From Aquisphaera giovannonii (GTDB lineage: Bacteria; Planctomycetota; Planctomycetia; Isosphaerales; Isosphaeraceae), in NCBI RefSeq assembly GCF_008087625.1, contig NZ_CP042997.1:7440001-7504000 (forward strand): a stretch of 64,000 nucleotides of DNA, read 5' to 3'. How positions within the stretch are numbered: position 1 is the stretch's first letter; every line of letters starts with the position of its first letter. The position numbers and the translations under genes are program-made. Below are positions 1 through 9,243 of the stretch, piece after piece. The notes below the pieces were generated by a model, which saw only the letters and a list, made by a program, of their open reading frames with translations, ran no database searches and was not told the DNA's origin.

Positions 1-1036
1 GCGGGAAGTCTCCGCGGGGATGGGTCGCCGCGAACGCCCGGAAGAAGTGGCCCGCCTTCGCCGACGCATAGGGGACGCGGCTGTACGCCAGCAGCGAGGC
101 GAAGACCGAGGCCATGGCCGTCCAGACGATCATCGCCGAGACCAGCCCCGCCGCGGCGCTTCCGTGGACCCGGAGCATCATGTCGGTGGCCGCGTGGTCG
201 GACTTCACGACCTCGCGGCACGGTACGACGCCCAGGATGCTGACGTTCATGGTCAAGTAGACGAGCGAGACCAGGACGACGGAGATCAGGATCGACCGGG
301 GGATCGTGCGGGCCGGCTCGGCCACCTCGTCGCCCAGGTAGCAGACCTGGTAGTACCCCAGGTAATCGTACATGGCGATCGCCAGCGCCGCGCCGAGCCC
401 AAGCGCATTCGCGCCGGTCGGCGACCAGGCATCGGGCGGGAAGTCGAAGGCGCGCGAGGCGTCGAAGTTCAGGAGGCCCGTGGCGATGACCCAGCCGACG
501 GTCGCGAGCATCCCGACCCACAGGACGACCATCAGGCGCCCGGCCATCTCGATCCGCCGGTACGCCAGCAGCGTGGCGAGCCCCATGACGCCGACTGCTG
601 CGACCTGACCCCACGCGACCCTCCCCGGCAGGCCCGGCAGGAAGTCGCCCCAGCTCCAGGCCGTCCCGAGCAGCGCGGGCGAGAAATAGCCCAGGTATTT
701 GGCCAGCCCGACGGCCCCGGAGGCGATCTCCAGGGGGCCGCTGAAGAAGAATTGCCACACGAACAGGAACTTCAGGAGCCGCCCGGCGCGGCCGTCCCCG
801 TATGCCGAGTCGTAGAAATGATACGTCCCCCCCGAGCCGGGGAAGGCGGCCGCGAGCTCGCACCAGACGAGGCCGTCGGCCAGCGCGACGGCCGCCCCGA
901 GCACCCAGCCGGCCATCGCCTGGGGGCCGTTCATGCTGGCGACCAGGAGCGGTATCGTGATGAACGGGCCGATGCCGACCATCGTGGACGTATTCAGGCT
1001 GACCGCCTCGAGCAGTCGCAGACGCCGCTGCAGCAT
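1..1036 (-). CDS. Amino acid permease, APC family (3' end outside window)
   Basis: About 345 residues are present; the C-terminus lies beyond position 1. The translation is a polytopic membrane protein beginning MLQRRLRLLEAVSLN and continuing with a Gly-rich first helix (VGIGPFITIPLL), as in APC-superfamily amino acid/polyamine permeases, whose helix 1 unwinds around a GxG substrate-binding motif. A loop reading GDEVAEPARTIPRSI matches the conserved 'E..P.r.iPrai' segment after helix 6 of this superfamily. The ATG at 1036 follows a strong ribosome site (GGAGGGAGG). The start lies only about 60 bases after the hslU stop on the same strand, so it may be read through from hslVU. It probably imports or exchanges an amino acid at the inner membrane. 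The substrate cannot be read from the sequence. Confidence 0.8.
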   Translation of the reverse strand, partial: MLQRRLRLLEAVSLNTSTMVGIGPFITIPLLVASMNGPQAMAGWVLGAAVALADGLVWCELAAAFPGSGGTYHFYDSAYGDGRAGRLLKFLFVWQFFFSGPLEIASGAVGLAKYLGYFSPALLGTAWSWGDFLPGLPGRVAWGQVAAVGVMGLATLLAYRRIEMAGRLMVVLWVGMLATVGWVIATGLLNFDASRAFDFPPDAWSPTGANALGLGAALAIAMYDYLGYYQVCYLGDEVAEPARTIPRSILISVVLVSLVYLTMNVSILGVVPCREVVKSDHAATDMMLRVHGSAAAGLVSAMIVWTAMASVFASLLAYSRVPYASAKAGHFFRAFAATHPRGDFP

Positions 1037-1095
1037 CGCGCGGGCCTCCCTCCGGCGGGGGTTTCCGTCCGGGCCACGGCCGACTCGGCTCCGGG

Positions 1096-2472
1096 TCAGA
1101 GGATATAGCGGCTGAGGTCCTCATCCTTCGCCAGCTCCTCGAGCCGGCCGCGGACGAGGTCCGCATCCACGACGACCCGCTTCTCCTCGCGGTCGGGGGC
1201 GTCGAAGCTGATCTCCTCCAGGATCCGCTCCAGGATCGTGTGGAGGCGGCGGGCGCCGATGTTCTGCGTCGTGCGGTTGACCTGGTAGGCCAGGTCGGCC
1301 ATCACTTCGATCGCCTCCTCGGTGAACTCGAGGGTGAGCCCTTCCGCCCCGAGCAGGGCCTCATACTGGCGGAGGAGCGACGCCCTGGGCTCCCGGAGGA
1401 TCCGGGCGAAGTCGTCCCGGGTCAGGTCGTGCATCTCGACGCGGATCGGGAATCGCCCCTGCAGCTCGGGCATCAGGTCGGAGGGCTTCGACCGGTGGAA
1501 CGCCCCGGCCGCGACGAACAGGACGTGATCGGTCTTCACGGGCCCGTACTTGGTATTGACCGAGGTCCCCTCGACGATCGGCAGCAGGTCCCGCTGCACT
1601 CCCTGGCGGGAGACGTCCGGACCTCGGCTGGCGCCCTCGTCGCCGGCGATCTTGTCGAGCTCGTCGATGAATACGATGCCGGATTCCTGGGCCAGAGCGA
1701 CGGCCGCCTGGTTGATCTTCTCCGCGTCGATGAGCTGGTCCACCTCCTGCTGGAGGAGGATCGGCCGGGCCTCGCGGACGGTCAGACGCCGGGACTGGGA
1801 CGACTTGGGCATGATCTTCTCGAACATGCCCTGGAGGTCCATCTCCATCTGCTCCATGTTCCCGGCGCCCAGGATCGAGATGGGGGCGACGTTCTTGGCG
1901 GGCAGGGTGACCTCGACCTCCCGGTCCTCCAACTCTCCGGCCTCCAGCCGCTGCCTCAGCTTGTCGCGCGACCGCTGGAACCGGTCCCCCGCCTCGCCCG
2001 CGGACCCTTCCTGATTCTCGTGCCCCCACCCCATCACCGGCTTGGGCGGTGGAAGCAGCAGGTCCAGCAGCCGCGTCTCGACACGCGCCTTCGCCTGCTC
2101 CTGGACCGCCTCGCGCTCCGAATTGCGGACGAGCACGATCGCGGCCTCGACCAGGTCTCGGATCAGGCTCTCCACGTCGCGGCCGTAATAGCCGACCTCT
2201 GTGTACTTGGTCGCTTCCGTCTTCACGAACGGCGCCCCGACCAGGATGGCGAGCCGCCGGGCGATCTCGGTCTTGCCCACTCCGGTCGGCCCGATGAGCA
2301 TGATGTTCTTGGGGGTGACCTGCGCACGCAGCTCGTCGGAGAGTTGCCTCCGCCGCCATCGGTTGCGGAGCGCCACGGCGACCGCCTTCTTGGCGTCCGC
2401 CTGCCCGACGATGTCGCGGTCGAGCTCGGACACGATCTGCCGCGGGGTCAACTCGGTCTCTCGCTGGGGCAC
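1096..2472 (-). CDS. hslU: HslU, ATPase/unfoldase subunit of the HslUV protease
   Basis: HslU is the AAA+ ring that recognises, unfolds and threads substrates into the HslV peptidase. The 458-residue product has full family length. Walker A GPTGVGKT is at residues 61-68, Walker B (VFIDELD) near 266-272, and the C-terminus ends DLSRYIL, the tail that docks into HslV. The intermediate domain (about 110-235) is rich in charged helices, as expected. The pore motif at about 94-97 reads GYYG, whereas the E. coli enzyme has GYVG. The start is GTG, preceded by a strong GGAGGT site. It lies downstream of hslV on the same strand, with 228 bases between. Confidence 0.96.
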   Translation of the reverse strand: MPQRETELTPRQIVSELDRDIVGQADAKKAVAVALRNRWRRRQLSDELRAQVTPKNIMLIGPTGVGKTEIARRLAILVGAPFVKTEATKYTEVGYYGRDVESLIRDLVEAAIVLVRNSEREAVQEQAKARVETRLLDLLLPPPKPVMGWGHENQEGSAGEAGDRFQRSRDKLRQRLEAGELEDREVEVTLPAKNVAPISILGAGNMEQMEMDLQGMFEKIMPKSSQSRRLTVREARPILLQQEVDQLIDAEKINQAAVALAQESGIVFIDELDKIAGDEGASRGPDVSRQGVQRDLLPIVEGTSVNTKYGPVKTDHVLFVAAGAFHRSKPSDLMPELQGRFPIRVEMHDLTRDDFARILREPRASLLRQYEALLGAEGLTLEFTEEAIEVMADLAYQVNRTTQNIGARRLHTILERILEEISFDAPDREEKRVVVDADLVRGRLEELAKDEDLSRYIL

Positions 2473-2700
2473 GACGCTACCTCCACGCCGAAGCGTTACG
2501 TCTCAGAAGGGTGTTCCCGCGGGCCCCGTCGCCTCGATCCTTCAGCAGAGAGGCCGCGATCGCAACCGCGATCATCATCGCGCCAATGGTCCTCAGGCGG
2601 GACGAGGCTGATGCCCCGGGGCGAATGTTGGGAGGGTGAAGCGGCACGACATTCTCGTCGGATGGCCCGGCAGGTGAGCGACGCGACGGCCGCGAAGCCC

Positions 2701-3243
2701 TCACGTAAGGCTCTCCAGCTCCTCCACCGTCAGGCTCGTGTTCGTATAGATGTCGATGCCGCCGGCTATCGCCAGGGATTCGCGGACGACGTCCGCGGCC
2801 GACAGGCCCGTATGCTTCAGCAGCGCCCGCGCCGAGGCGAGGGCGTACCCGCCGCCGGAGCCGGTGGCGAGGATGCCGTCCGTCGGCTGGATGACGTCGC
2901 CGGAGCCGCTCAGCATCAGGCTGTGCCGAGCATCGACGACGAGGAGGACCGCCTCCAGCCGACGCAGCGCCCGGTCCGTCCGCCAGGCCTTGGCCAGCTC
3001 GATCGCGGCCCGGGGGACGTTGTTGGGGAAGTCCTTCAGCTTCGCCTCGAACCGCTCCAGCAGCGCGAAGCCGTCCGCCGCCGAGCCCGCGAAGCCGACG
3101 ATGACCTGGCCGTCGAGGAGCTTCCGCACCTTCTGGGCGTCGGCCTTCATCACCTGGGTGCCCAGGGTGACCTGGCCGTCGCCGCCCATCGCCACCTTCC
3201 CGCCCCGCCTCACGGAGAGGATCGTCGTCGCGTGCCAGTCCAA
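2701..3243 (-). CDS. hslV: HslV, peptidase subunit of the HslUV protease
   Basis: HslV is the proteasome-beta-like N-terminal threonine protease of HslUV. The body (ATTILSVRR..., [33 protein letters not shown]) matches the family throughout. I place the start at the TTG at 3243 because GGGAGG sits 8 bases upstream. This gives 180 residues with a five-residue leader (MDWHA) before the catalytic Thr6. A TTG six codons upstream is also open but poorly placed relative to that site. The leader must be removed between Ala5 and Thr6 to free the catalytic threonine; E. coli HslV needs only Met removal. It precedes hslU on the same strand, the usual order. Confidence 0.95.
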   Translation of the reverse strand: MDWHATTILSVRRGGKVAMGGDGQVTLGTQVMKADAQKVRKLLDGQVIVGFAGSAADGFALLERFEAKLKDFPNNVPRAAIELAKAWRTDRALRRLEAVLLVVDARHSLMLSGSGDVIQPTDGILATGSGGGYALASARALLKHTGLSAADVVRESLAIAGGIDIYTNTSLTVEELESLT

Positions 3244-3346
3244 GTCGTCCGCCTCCCTCAAGGTGCAGCGTCCCGTTGTCGCATCCTATCTTAACCAGAC
3301 AGGCAGCGGCCCGAGTATCGCCGACGGACTGCTCGGACGGCGAGCC

Positions 3347-4966
3347 TCAGCGCCGAATGACCGGGACGGCGGGCATCCGCCCCGCGGACAGCGACGTCGC
3401 GTCCATCGGGTGTCTTCCCGCTCGGAGCATCTCGCGTGCGGCGATCCGTTCCGGTGAGAACGTGTATGGGAAGGCCGCACGCTGATTCCTCAATCGGTAG
3501 GCCCGCACCTTCCTGAGCGGCTTGCCCATCCTTTCGACGGTGAACTCGCCGAGCGAGGAGGTCTCGGTGAACCATCGCTGGTAGAACGGGAGCGGGATCA
3601 TCTCGTCGTTGATGGCGAGCAGCACGGCGTCCCGGCCCACGAATTCGTTCGGCTTGCTCCAGAACGCGAATCCCCGGGGATCGTCGATGTTGTAGCAGAG
3701 CACGGGTCGCCTCAGATTTATGGCATGCGCGACCTGGGCACTCTGATACCAGTACCGTGTCACGAGGAACGCATCCGGATCGGAGAGCGCCCCAAGCTTC
3801 TCGAGCCCGGCCGCCACCTGATCCCAGCCGTAGAGGTCCCCGGTCGGGTCCGCCTGGGCCTTGAAGAGCCCCCACCGCGAGCCCTCGACACGCTGGAGCA
3901 TCCCGGTGCGATACTCGACCAACGTCAGCCCTAGGAGCACGACCGAGAAACCGGCCGCCATGCACAGCGATCGCCGCACCCGGGCTGGAGTCTTGGACCA
4001 ATGCTCGGCCCATTCCCGGCCCAGCGCCGGGAAGAGTGAGACCAGGCCGATCAATCCCCAGTGCGGCAGCACGGGCCGGAAGCACGCGACCATCGTGAAC
4101 GCGGCGAAGGGGAGCACCGCCAAGGCCAGGGCCAGGCGTTCGCCCTGGTTCTCCAGCCGCCACCAGCGGCGGAGATCGCGGACGAGTACGGCCATGAGCG
4201 GCAACCAGATCCAGGGGAGGAGATAGCCCGACTGGGCCAGCAGGGCGATCGCGAGGCAGTCCGGGCGTGGCGTGATTCCACCGACAGCCCTCCCCCCCTG
4301 GAAGACGAACGAGGCCCAGCCGTGGGTGGCGTTCCAGACCAGGACGGGGCTGAAGACGAGCAGGCCCACGACGATGGCCACGTACGGCCCGGGCCGAAGC
4401 AGCAACCTCCGCTTCGATGGCGTCAGGGCCAGGTAGAGCACGGCGCCGGCCGGGAGGAAGATCGCGTGATATTTGCTGAGCATGGCGCATCCCCACGTCA
4501 GGCCGACGCCCAACCACGGGATGGTACGCCGGTCGTCGTCGATCGCCGTCGAGAGGCGGTCCAGCGTGAGGAGCCAGAAGAACAGCAAGGGGCCGTCGGG
4601 GAGCGCGAACGTGGAGGCCGCCAATCCGTAATATGCGGTCAAGTTCAGGGCCATCGCGGCGAAGAAGCCGGCCCAGGGGCCGTGCCACCGTGCGGCAATC
4701 CGCGCCATGAGCCAGGTCGAGCCCGCGAACATGGCGATGAATCCGAGCCGTAGTGCCAGCGGTGAATACGTCTCGCCGGTCAAGAAAAGCCCGAGTTGCT
4801 CGGTCCAGGCGAGCATCGGCGGGTGGTCGTAGTAGCTGAGCGCGGGATGGGCGGCGTAGAGGAAATGGTACGCCTCATCGTTCCCGAGGCCGAGCAGGCC
4901 TGCCGCCAGGAGCCGAACCCCAGCCGAGATCACAATCAGCAAGACGAGCGCGCGTCGAGGCGTCAT
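3347..4966 (-). CDS. GT39/ArnT-like membrane glycosyltransferase
   Basis: A 539-residue polytopic membrane protein. Residues about 28-55 contain GNDEAYHFLYAA followed by LSYYDHPPMLAW. This is the signature periplasmic loop of the ArnT/PMT (GT39, GT-C fold) family, in which the Asp of the DEAY motif is the catalytic base and the donor is a polyprenyl-phosphate sugar. Ten or more hydrophobic helices follow, then a soluble C-terminal part from about residue 345 with no recognised motif. Its acceptor could be a lipid, cell-surface glycan or protein. The ATG at 4966 is preceded by AAGGA. It is upstream of hslV on the same strand, but the functions look unrelated. Confidence 0.85.
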   Translation of the reverse strand: MTPRRALVLLIVISAGVRLLAAGLLGLGNDEAYHFLYAAHPALSYYDHPPMLAWTEQLGLFLTGETYSPLALRLGFIAMFAGSTWLMARIAARWHGPWAGFFAAMALNLTAYYGLAASTFALPDGPLLFFWLLTLDRLSTAIDDDRRTIPWLGVGLTWGCAMLSKYHAIFLPAGAVLYLALTPSKRRLLLRPGPYVAIVVGLLVFSPVLVWNATHGWASFVFQGGRAVGGITPRPDCLAIALLAQSGYLLPWIWLPLMAVLVRDLRRWWRLENQGERLALALAVLPFAAFTMVACFRPVLPHWGLIGLVSLFPALGREWAEHWSKTPARVRRSLCMAAGFSVVLLGLTLVEYRTGMLQRVEGSRWGLFKAQADPTGDLYGWDQVAAGLEKLGALSDPDAFLVTRYWYQSAQVAHAINLRRPVLCYNIDDPRGFAFWSKPNEFVGRDAVLLAINDEMIPLPFYQRWFTETSSLGEFTVERMGKPLRKVRAYRLRNQRAAFPYTFSPERIAAREMLRAGRHPMDATSLSAGRMPAVPVIRR

Positions 4967-5155
4967 GGAGCATCCTTGCCCGAGGGAGCATGAGCGCGAT
5001 GAGAAGCGCTATCCCGTGGAGACCCTTTTAACCCACAAGGGCGAGGCCGGCGAGAGGAATCACGCGGCGAGAGATCGCACGGGCGATGTGCGGTTAACCC
5101 CATGGCATCGAGCGTCTGCGTCGACGCCCGTCATAGGGGCAGAATCCCGGAGCGC

Positions 5156-5356
5156 TTACTTAGCAGGTTCCACCTGCGAGGCCACGGGAGGCAATGGGCT
5201 GTCCGGCCCCGGAGTCGGCGGCGGCACCACGCTCTCCATCTGCTTGACGGCACACTGAGGGTGCACGCCGGATGAGGAATAGACGGGCTTATCGCAAATC
5301 GGACATCGCTTGCGCGGCGATTCGCCGAACGGGCCCGACGGGTAGTTGGTACTCAT
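5156..5356 (-). CDS. Small Cys-rich (zinc-finger-like) hypothetical protein
   Basis: A 66-residue protein starting MSTNYPSGPFGESPRK. It contains one CPIC...VHPQC cluster (Cys-x2-Cys, then His and Cys about 11-13 residues later), compatible with a single zinc-binding treble-clef or ribbon. A Pro-rich, low-complexity C-terminal tail follows. The reading frame stays open further upstream to 5521, but the ATG at 5356 has a GGAG site about 10 bases before it, and the upstream part reads as noise rich in Arg and Pro. It lies about 160 bases downstream of the RRM gene on the same strand. I do not recognise a named family, and function is unknown. Confidence 0.55.
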   Translation of the reverse strand: MSTNYPSGPFGESPRKRCPICDKPVYSSSGVHPQCAVKQMESVVPPPTPGPDSPLPPVASQVEPAK

Positions 5357-5517
5357 GCGATCATCGACTCCGATCCATCGCTGCATAAACAAGGGCGACC
5401 TGGCGGCGCCGGGAGGCGACACCAGGTCCACGTCGAATCGCAGGCGGGGAGAGCGGAACTCCCCGATCCATACTGAGGGGGCCCGCCGCCGCGGCGTCGA
5501 GCCCCTCCTTTGGTGGA

Positions 5518-5922
5518 TCAATAGCGGCCGCCGCCACCGCCGTAGCCGCCGCGGCCACCGCCGCCGCCACCGCCGTAGCCGCCGCGGCCACCGCCGCCGC
5601 CACCGCCGTAGCCGCCGCGGCCACCGCCGCCGCCACCGCCGTAGCCGCCACCACCGCCGCCGCCCGGACGGGGCTCACGCGGCTTGGCCTCATTGACCGT
5701 CAGGCGACGGCCGTCATACTCCTGATCATGAAGGCCCTGGATGGCCGCCTGGGCCTCCGCGTCGGTGTCCATCTCGACGAAGCCGAAGCCCTTGCTGCGG
5801 CCGGTGTCGCGATCCTGGATGACCTGGGCGCTCTGCACCGTCCCGAACTGGTTGAACCAGCTCTCGAGGTCCGAAGAGGTGACCGAGTACGGCAGATTGC
5901 CCACGTACAGTTTCTTCCCCAC
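5518..5922 (-). CDS. Glycine-rich RRM RNA-binding protein
   Basis: A 134-residue protein with one RNA-recognition motif. RNP2 is LYVGNL at residues 5-10 and RNP1 is KGFGFVEM at 44-51, both with the aromatic residues that stack on RNA. From about residue 86 the protein is a glycine tail made of an 11-residue unit (Gly-rich with one Arg-Gly-Gly-Tyr) repeated three times. This resembles the cyanobacterial cold-inducible Rbp proteins and plant glycine-rich RRM proteins, which act as RNA chaperones; that parallel is inference here. The start is GTG with GGAG nine bases upstream. Its upstream region (to the ubiE start) is long, so a regulated 5' leader is possible. Confidence 0.93.
   Translation of the reverse strand: MGKKLYVGNLPYSVTSSDLESWFNQFGTVQSAQVIQDRDTGRSKGFGFVEMDTDAEAQAAIQGLHDQEYDGRRLTVNEAKPREPRPGGGGGGGYGGGGGGGRGGYGGGGGGGRGGYGGGGGGGRGGYGGGGGRY
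5533..5649 (-). repeat. 33-bp in-frame tandem repeat encoding the Gly-rich tail
   Basis: The trinucleotide GTA of the Tyr codons recurs at 5542, 5575, 5608 and 5641, exactly 33 bases apart. The intervening GC-rich sequence is virtually identical. The unit is 11 codons, so copy-number changes keep the frame. It lies wholly within the RRM gene and is a likely site of slippage. Confidence 0.9.
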
Positions 5923-6392
5923 TGAAATCGTCTCCGTCTGGCGAAAGCATCAACCGGCCCCATTTCGCAACTTTCTGGGGGCCGGGCAGAAAGGGGCCAC
6001 GTCTGGCCCTTTAGGTGGGAAAGGCGACAGCGGAAAGCCGGAGACGCATCAACGAGGACCCGACGTGCTCACTCAGTCGTCAAACCAACCGACTGTAACT
6101 ATACCAAAATCGTCCCCGATGAGGAGAGAAAAACCTCGGAAAAACGCAAACATTCGGGTGCGAATCTGGGCGGCCTGAGGAACCCCGGCAAGGTCCCACC
6201 TTCGTCCGCCACTTCATACATGAATGTGTTTGGCGGAGCGGAAGATGTTTCGGGACCGCCGTCGATGCAACGAGGCCAGATACCCTTGCTCGGCCAAGGG
6301 TCGCGACCCACAATCAGGATAGGCCCTCCAGAGTTGCTCGCGCGAGGCCTCGCGGCGGGTGAAGTCCAGGATTGGGAAAGAAAGCCAACGTG
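5923..6392. other. Intergenic region between divergent RRM and ubiE genes
   Basis: About 470 bases with no convincing gene. A comparatively A/T-rich patch lies around 6085-6155. On the minus strand it contains TATAGT (6098-6103), which could be a -10 element for the RRM gene and would give a leader of roughly 170 bases. No good -35 partner is visible. Confidence 0.4.
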
Positions 6393-7175
6393 ATGTCGCA
6401 GCAGGTAGCCGGGGAGGGTCCGTCCAGGACTATGACCGACCCCGTTGACAAGTCCGACAGGCGCGTCCGCCGAATGTTCGCGTCGATCGCCCGGCGCTAC
6501 GACTTCCTGAATCACCTGCTGAGCATGAACATCGACCGCTCATGGCGGGCGTTCACCACGCGCACGGTGCCACCTCAGGCCGGCGTGCCGGTCCTGGACT
6601 GCTGCACCGGGACGGCGGACCTGGCCATCGCCTACGATCGCGCGGCGAAGGGCTCAGCCCCCATCGTCGGGACCGATTTCTGCCGGGAGATGCTCGTCGT
6701 CGGCCGCCAGAAGCTTACGAAGAAGGGGCTGGATGAGCGAGTGACGCTCGTCGAGGGCGACACCCAGCGGTTGCCCGTCCCCTCGAACACCTTCGGCGTC
6801 GTCTGCGTGGCCTTCGGGCTGAGGAACGTCCGCGACACAGCCCGCGGCATCGACGAGATGATTCGCGCCGCGAGGCCCGGCGGCAAGGTCGCAATCCTCG
6901 AATTCTCGAGGCCCAGGGGCCGGATCCTGGGCGGCCTGTACATGACCTTCTTCCGCCAGGTCCTCCCTCGCGTCGGCCAAACCGTCGCGCCGAATCAGGA
7001 TGACGCCTACCACTACCTTCCGAGCTCCGTTCTCGCCTTCCCCGACGGGCAGGACCTGCTCGACCTCCTGGGCTCGCGAGGCCTCGTCGATCTGACGATG
7101 CACCCGCTCACCTTCGGGATCGCGACGCTCTACGTCGGCACCAAGCCGCCGTCCGGGGTTGCGGACCTGACCTAA
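6393..7175 (+). CDS. menG: Demethylmenaquinone methyltransferase (UbiE/MenG)
   Basis: Catalyses the last step of menaquinone synthesis, SAM-dependent C-methylation of demethylmenaquinone. The protein shows the family's N-terminal VRRMFASIARRYDFLNHLLS block, the SAM-binding VLDCCTGTADLA loop at about 68-79, FGLRNVRD, and a C-terminal GGKVAILEFSRP segment. Start choice is open: ATG 6393 gives 260 residues, and ATG 6432 (MTDPVDKS) sits closer to the conserved domain; a TTG at 6372 is also in frame. The gene overlaps the convergent carboxylesterase stop by 4 bases. It belongs functionally with mqnP and mqnE, 3-5 kb downstream. Confidence 0.92.
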   Translation: MSQQVAGEGPSRTMTDPVDKSDRRVRRMFASIARRYDFLNHLLSMNIDRSWRAFTTRTVPPQAGVPVLDCCTGTADLAIAYDRAAKGSAPIVGTDFCREMLVVGRQKLTKKGLDERVTLVEGDTQRLPVPSNTFGVVCVAFGLRNVRDTARGIDEMIRAARPGGKVAILEFSRPRGRILGGLYMTFFRQVLPRVGQTVAPNQDDAYHYLPSSVLAFPDGQDLLDLLGSRGLVDLTMHPLTFGIATLYVGTKPPSGVADLT

Positions 7176-8728
7176 TTCTCCGCCCTCGCCCGCTCTCTTC
7201 GCCACGAGTAGTACGCGTCGAGCGCCTTCAATGCTCCGAGGTTGGGCACATCCTTCACTTCCGCTCCCGCCGAGAGGACCATCACGCGGGGGCTCGCCGT
7301 CGTGTAGGCCGGCCATTCGGGGAGTTCTGCGCCGTTCGGGTTGCCCGTCGCGGCGAAATTGACCCAGTATCGGCCCATCAACTCGGAGAGTTTCGCGTCC
7401 TCGGGCCGGTTCGGGGCGTGGAACAGGCCGGGGTTGCCGAACACGAAGCCGATTTCGGCCCCGTGCGTGGCTCCCCCGGGGGAGAGCGGCATGCGGTGGT
7501 CGAAGTAATAGAGGTAGGCCGGGTTCCGGCCCTTCTCGGCCTGGAGCCTCGCCCAGGTCCAGGTGTGCCATGCGAAGACCGAGTCCCGGAAGATGTTCCG
7601 GGCGGCCGAGAGCGCCTCGGCCGGCGTGCCGTGCGGGTAGGCCTTGAGGAGGCTCTCGGCGTGCTGGCCGAACGCGCCGCGGAACTGCGCGACGAGACGG
7701 TCGGCCGTGATGCCGTCCCGGATGAAAAGGGCCCCCTCGTCTGAGTTCGTGCCGACGAGGATGGGGGTGTCGTTGAACTTGCCCTGCCGATACGGCTCAT
7801 GCTGGTCACCGAGCAGCACGTCGCCGTCGAAGGTGGGCCACCAGAAGGCGGAGGCCTTCATCAGTTCCTTCGCAGGCAGGTCCCGGGCCGCGGCGATGTC
7901 CTTCGCCCCCACCGATTGGAGGTATTTCACCCCCTGGGCCTCCGCCACCCTGAGCGGCGGGACGTGCTGCCCACCCTCGTCGGCGAACTTCGGCGGTGCG
8001 AACGAGCCTCCGCTCTGCGAGATGGCGCGATCGAATAGGCCTCTCGCCCGCGGCGACGCCGAGAGCATGCTCACCGAGATTCCCCCGGCCGACTCGCCGA
8101 AGATCGTGACCCGCGACGGATCGCCCCCGAACGCGGCGATGTTGTCTCGGACCCACCGCAGTCCCGCGATTTGGTCCCGGAGCCCGAAGTTGGTGCCCTC
8201 CCCCTCGCGAGTCAGTTCCGGGTGGGCGAGGAAACCGAAGACGCCGACTCGGTACGCGACCGAGACCACCACGACCCCTCTCTTTGCCAGGTTGGTGCCA
8301 TCGTAGAGGGGTGTGGCGGTCGAACCCATCGAGAATGCGCCGCCGTAGATCCAGACCATCACCGGGAGCCTGTCGGCCTGCGACTTCGCGGGCGTCCAGA
8401 CATTGAGGTAGAGGCAGTCCTCGTCCAGCCTCGTCATCACGCCCATCATGAGGGCCATGGATGTCGCCTGCTGGGGCGAAGGCCCGAAGATCCGGGCCTT
8501 CCTGACGCCCGGCCACGCCTTCAACGGGCGTGGCGCCTTCCATCGCAGGGGTCCTACGGGCGGCTCGGCGAACGGGATCCCCTTGAAGACACGGACCCCT
8601 TGCCCGGCCGACGTGCCCTCCACGACACCCGCCGCGGTCCTCGCCCTGTTCTCCGCCAGCCCATCCGGGTCGAGGGTCTTTCCCAGGCAGGCCAGGCAGG
8701 CGAGACTCCATGCCAGACTCGGGAACAT
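7172..8728 (-). CDS. Secreted type-B carboxylesterase
   Basis: A 518-residue alpha/beta-hydrolase of the carboxylesterase/cholinesterase family. A hydrophobic N-terminus (MFPSLAWSLACLACLG) looks like a signal peptide, possibly with a lipobox-like Cys. Family blocks are present in order: FKGIPFAEPPVGPLRW (about 48-63), EDCLYLNVW (about 103-111), the oxyanion-hole YGGAF (about 128-132), the nucleophile elbow GESAGG with Ser213, the acid in TNSDEGALF, and the His in ATHGAEIGFVF. It hydrolyses carboxylic esters, probably in the periplasm; the substrate is unknown. ATG 8728 has a GGGGAG site. The gene is convergent with ubiE, and the two stops overlap by 4 bases. Confidence 0.93.
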   Translation of the reverse strand: MFPSLAWSLACLACLGKTLDPDGLAENRARTAAGVVEGTSAGQGVRVFKGIPFAEPPVGPLRWKAPRPLKAWPGVRKARIFGPSPQQATSMALMMGVMTRLDEDCLYLNVWTPAKSQADRLPVMVWIYGGAFSMGSTATPLYDGTNLAKRGVVVVSVAYRVGVFGFLAHPELTREGEGTNFGLRDQIAGLRWVRDNIAAFGGDPSRVTIFGESAGGISVSMLSASPRARGLFDRAISQSGGSFAPPKFADEGGQHVPPLRVAEAQGVKYLQSVGAKDIAAARDLPAKELMKASAFWWPTFDGDVLLGDQHEPYRQGKFNDTPILVGTNSDEGALFIRDGITADRLVAQFRGAFGQHAESLLKAYPHGTPAEALSAARNIFRDSVFAWHTWTWARLQAEKGRNPAYLYYFDHRMPLSPGGATHGAEIGFVFGNPGLFHAPNRPEDAKLSELMGRYWVNFAATGNPNGAELPEWPAYTTASPRVMVLSAGAEVKDVPNLGALKALDAYYSWRRERARAEN

Positions 8729-9243
8729 CAGGAACGTCTCCCCTCGGAACGCGTTGAGAATCCCTCACGAGCCCGCTATCGTAGGTCATCCATGATCGGG
8801 ATGCATCGCAATCGGGCCTCATGCCGAAGGGTGGATCGACGAGGTAGGAAAACCCAATGGCATACGATCTGGCAAGCGGACCTCCCGACCGAAGCGCCCA
8901 GCCATCCCGATGACCGGGACGCGAAGCGGGCCGGGCCGGTGGCGAAAGGACCCGGCTCGCCGGGCGGCGTTCGAGCTCAAGCGTCATCGGCATGCAAGGG
9001 GGCCTTGTTCGGGCGGCGCACCGGGATCGACATGTTCTACTGGATCTGCGACCTCCCGACGCCAACGCTCGCGACCTTGTCCTCAGCGTTTTTCAACGGC
9101 GAAAATCCCCGGCGAGTGTATCGCGGGCCGGGCGGTTGCTGCTCCGCTCGACCCCATACTGGCGATTCCGGATTCACGCCGGCCAGGCCGGGTGATCGCG
9201 TCCCCATCGACCTCTCCCTCAGCCGCGACCCCGGGACTGCCTC
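8729..9243. other. Gene-free region between carboxylesterase and SDR
   Basis: About 515 bases between divergent genes. Short open frames exist in several phases, but none has a convincing start, ribosome site or recognisable protein. Presumably it holds the promoters of both neighbours. I see no clear hairpin or repeat. Confidence 0.4.

Noticed and set aside
20-1108. Long plus-strand open frame of about 360 codons
   Set aside because: It is antisense to the amino acid permease, and its translation is Arg/Asp/Gly-rich without any fold pattern. It is a by-product of high GC.
2477-2704. Possible 75-residue gene between hslV and hslU, with GTG overlapping the hslV stop
   Set aside because: The position is attractive and it has one hydrophobic stretch, but the rest is Arg/Ser/Pro-rich, there is no recognisable family, and hslU has its own strong ribosome site within its end. 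Kept only as a remote possibility.
1240-3294. Plus-strand frame of about 680 codons over hslU/hslV
   Set aside because: Antisense to two well-supported genes; composition is typical of a high-GC shadow frame.
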